Source: Sulfurimonas sp.
GTDB taxonomy: Bacteria; Campylobacterota; Campylobacteria; Campylobacterales; Sulfurimonadaceae
Direction of reading: 5' to 3'
Assembly: GCA_027858865.1 (NCBI GenBank)
Contig: JAQIBW010000158.1
Span: 1-5,866 of the forward strand
Length of the DNA: 5,866 nt
In this document: positions 5,498 to 5,866 of the stretch, one piece after another
Layout: the number at the start of each line of letters is the position of its first letter
How positions within the stretch are numbered: position 1 is the stretch's first letter
Translations under genes and position numbers: made by a program
The notes under the pieces: generated by a model
Told to the model about the DNA's origin: nothing
What the model saw: only the letters and a program-made list of their open reading frames with translations
The model's database searches: none

Positions 5498-5866
5498 TTA
5501 CAAACTTAATATCGCCTCTTCCTTCTCCTGTATAGTTAAAAGTTCTTCAACTTTTTGCTCATAAATTTCTTCAATTTCTTGTAACTCTTTTGCCAGTTGA
5601 CTTATGCCTATGTCTTCATAACATTTTGGATTTGCTAGACATTTGTTTTTCTCTTGCATCTGTAGTTCAAGATCTTCTATCTCTAGAGGAAGTTTCTCTA
5701 GTGCAAACTTTTCTTTAAAAGTTAGTTTTAGCGTTTTTTGTTTCTCTCTTACTTCAACTTTCTCTTCTTTCATACTAGCAGCAAGTTCCATTTCATCAAG
5801 CTCTTTTAACTCTTTTTCAAGCTCCAGATACTCAGAATATTGTTGATGTGATTCTTCTATGTGTTT
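5498..5866 (-). CDS. ABC-F family ATPase, C-terminal part (5' end outside window)
   Basis: The frame is open from the window edge (5866) to a TAA at 5500-5498, leaving 122 residues. A Met at 5791-5789 is internal, because 25 well-coded codons precede it. The first residues (KHIEESHQQYSEYLELEKEL) match what follows the second ATPase domain in ABC-F proteins. Next come the basic KLTFKEKFALEKLP turn and an antiparallel coiled coil, with NPKCYEDIG between its arms, as in Uup-like C-terminal domains. ABC-F proteins are soluble tandem ATPases that act on ribosomes; the Uup C-terminal domain also binds DNA in E. coli. No ATPase motif lies inside the window, so the subfamily, and any symbol such as uup, cannot be fixed. 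It converges on the DAHP synthase gene, 70 bases apart. Confidence 0.85.
   Translation of the reverse strand, partial: KHIEESHQQYSEYLELEKELKELDEMELAASMKEEKVEVREKQKTLKLTFKEKFALEKLPLEIEDLELQMQEKNKCLANPKCYEDIGISQLAKELQEIEEIYEQKVEELLTIQEKEEAILSL

Noticed and set aside
5498..5791. A separate 97-residue protein starting at the Met at 5791
   Set aside because: The frame stays open with good coding sequence to the window edge and the upstream residues continue an ABC-F C-terminal region, so this Met is internal.
5643..5846. Plus-strand Ser/Phe-rich open frame of 67 codons
   Set aside because: It is antisense to the Glu/Lys-rich coiled coil of the ABC-F protein; reversed Glu and Lys codons give the Ser and Phe.

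Overview
This AT-rich window looks like chromosomal DNA of a Campylobacterota (epsilonproteobacterial) species, probably a free-living Sulfurimonas/Sulfuricurvum-like one. Three things point there. The order cvpA–fur–lysS is the one I know from Campylobacter jejuni (where glyA follows). Fur's metal ligands match Helicobacter pylori Fur at nearly every position. The 449-residue type II DAHP synthase is the H. pylori kind. A GGDEF protein argues for an environmental relative rather than a host-restricted Campylobacter. This is inference from gene content; no rRNA is present to confirm it.

Layout. Bases 2-151 (+) hold the 3' end of an unrecognised gene. It converges on a 34-codon lysine/alanine-rich gene at 162-266 (-), and one hairpin between them has a T run on both sides. 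Four genes then lie head to tail on the minus strand. In transcription order they are a diguanylate cyclase (3925-3011), cvpA (3010-2390), fur (2387-1914) and lysS (1888-374). The gaps are 0, 2 and 25 bases, with a good -10 box before the first gene and a hairpin terminator after the last, so this is very likely one operon. Divergent from it, across 152 bases, is the type II DAHP synthase gene (4078-5427, +), which makes the first committed step of the shikimate pathway. It converges on the C-terminal end of an ABC-F ATPase (5498-5866, -), which runs off the window edge.

How the genes fit together. The minus-strand operon joins c-di-GMP signalling, an inner-membrane CvpA protein, iron-responsive transcription control and lysyl-tRNA charging. 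These are not one pathway, although the cvpA–fur–lysS core is old in this group. The shared divergent promoter region contains a perfect 8-bp inverted repeat that is the best candidate here for an unexplained regulatory site.

I see no mobile element, CRISPR array, tRNA, rRNA or defence system. This is mostly ordinary core genome. The points worth a second look are the tiny basic gene, the GGDEF protein heading the fur operon, the divergent inverted repeat, the TTG start of lysS, and an Asp where I expect Glu in the DAHP synthase active site.
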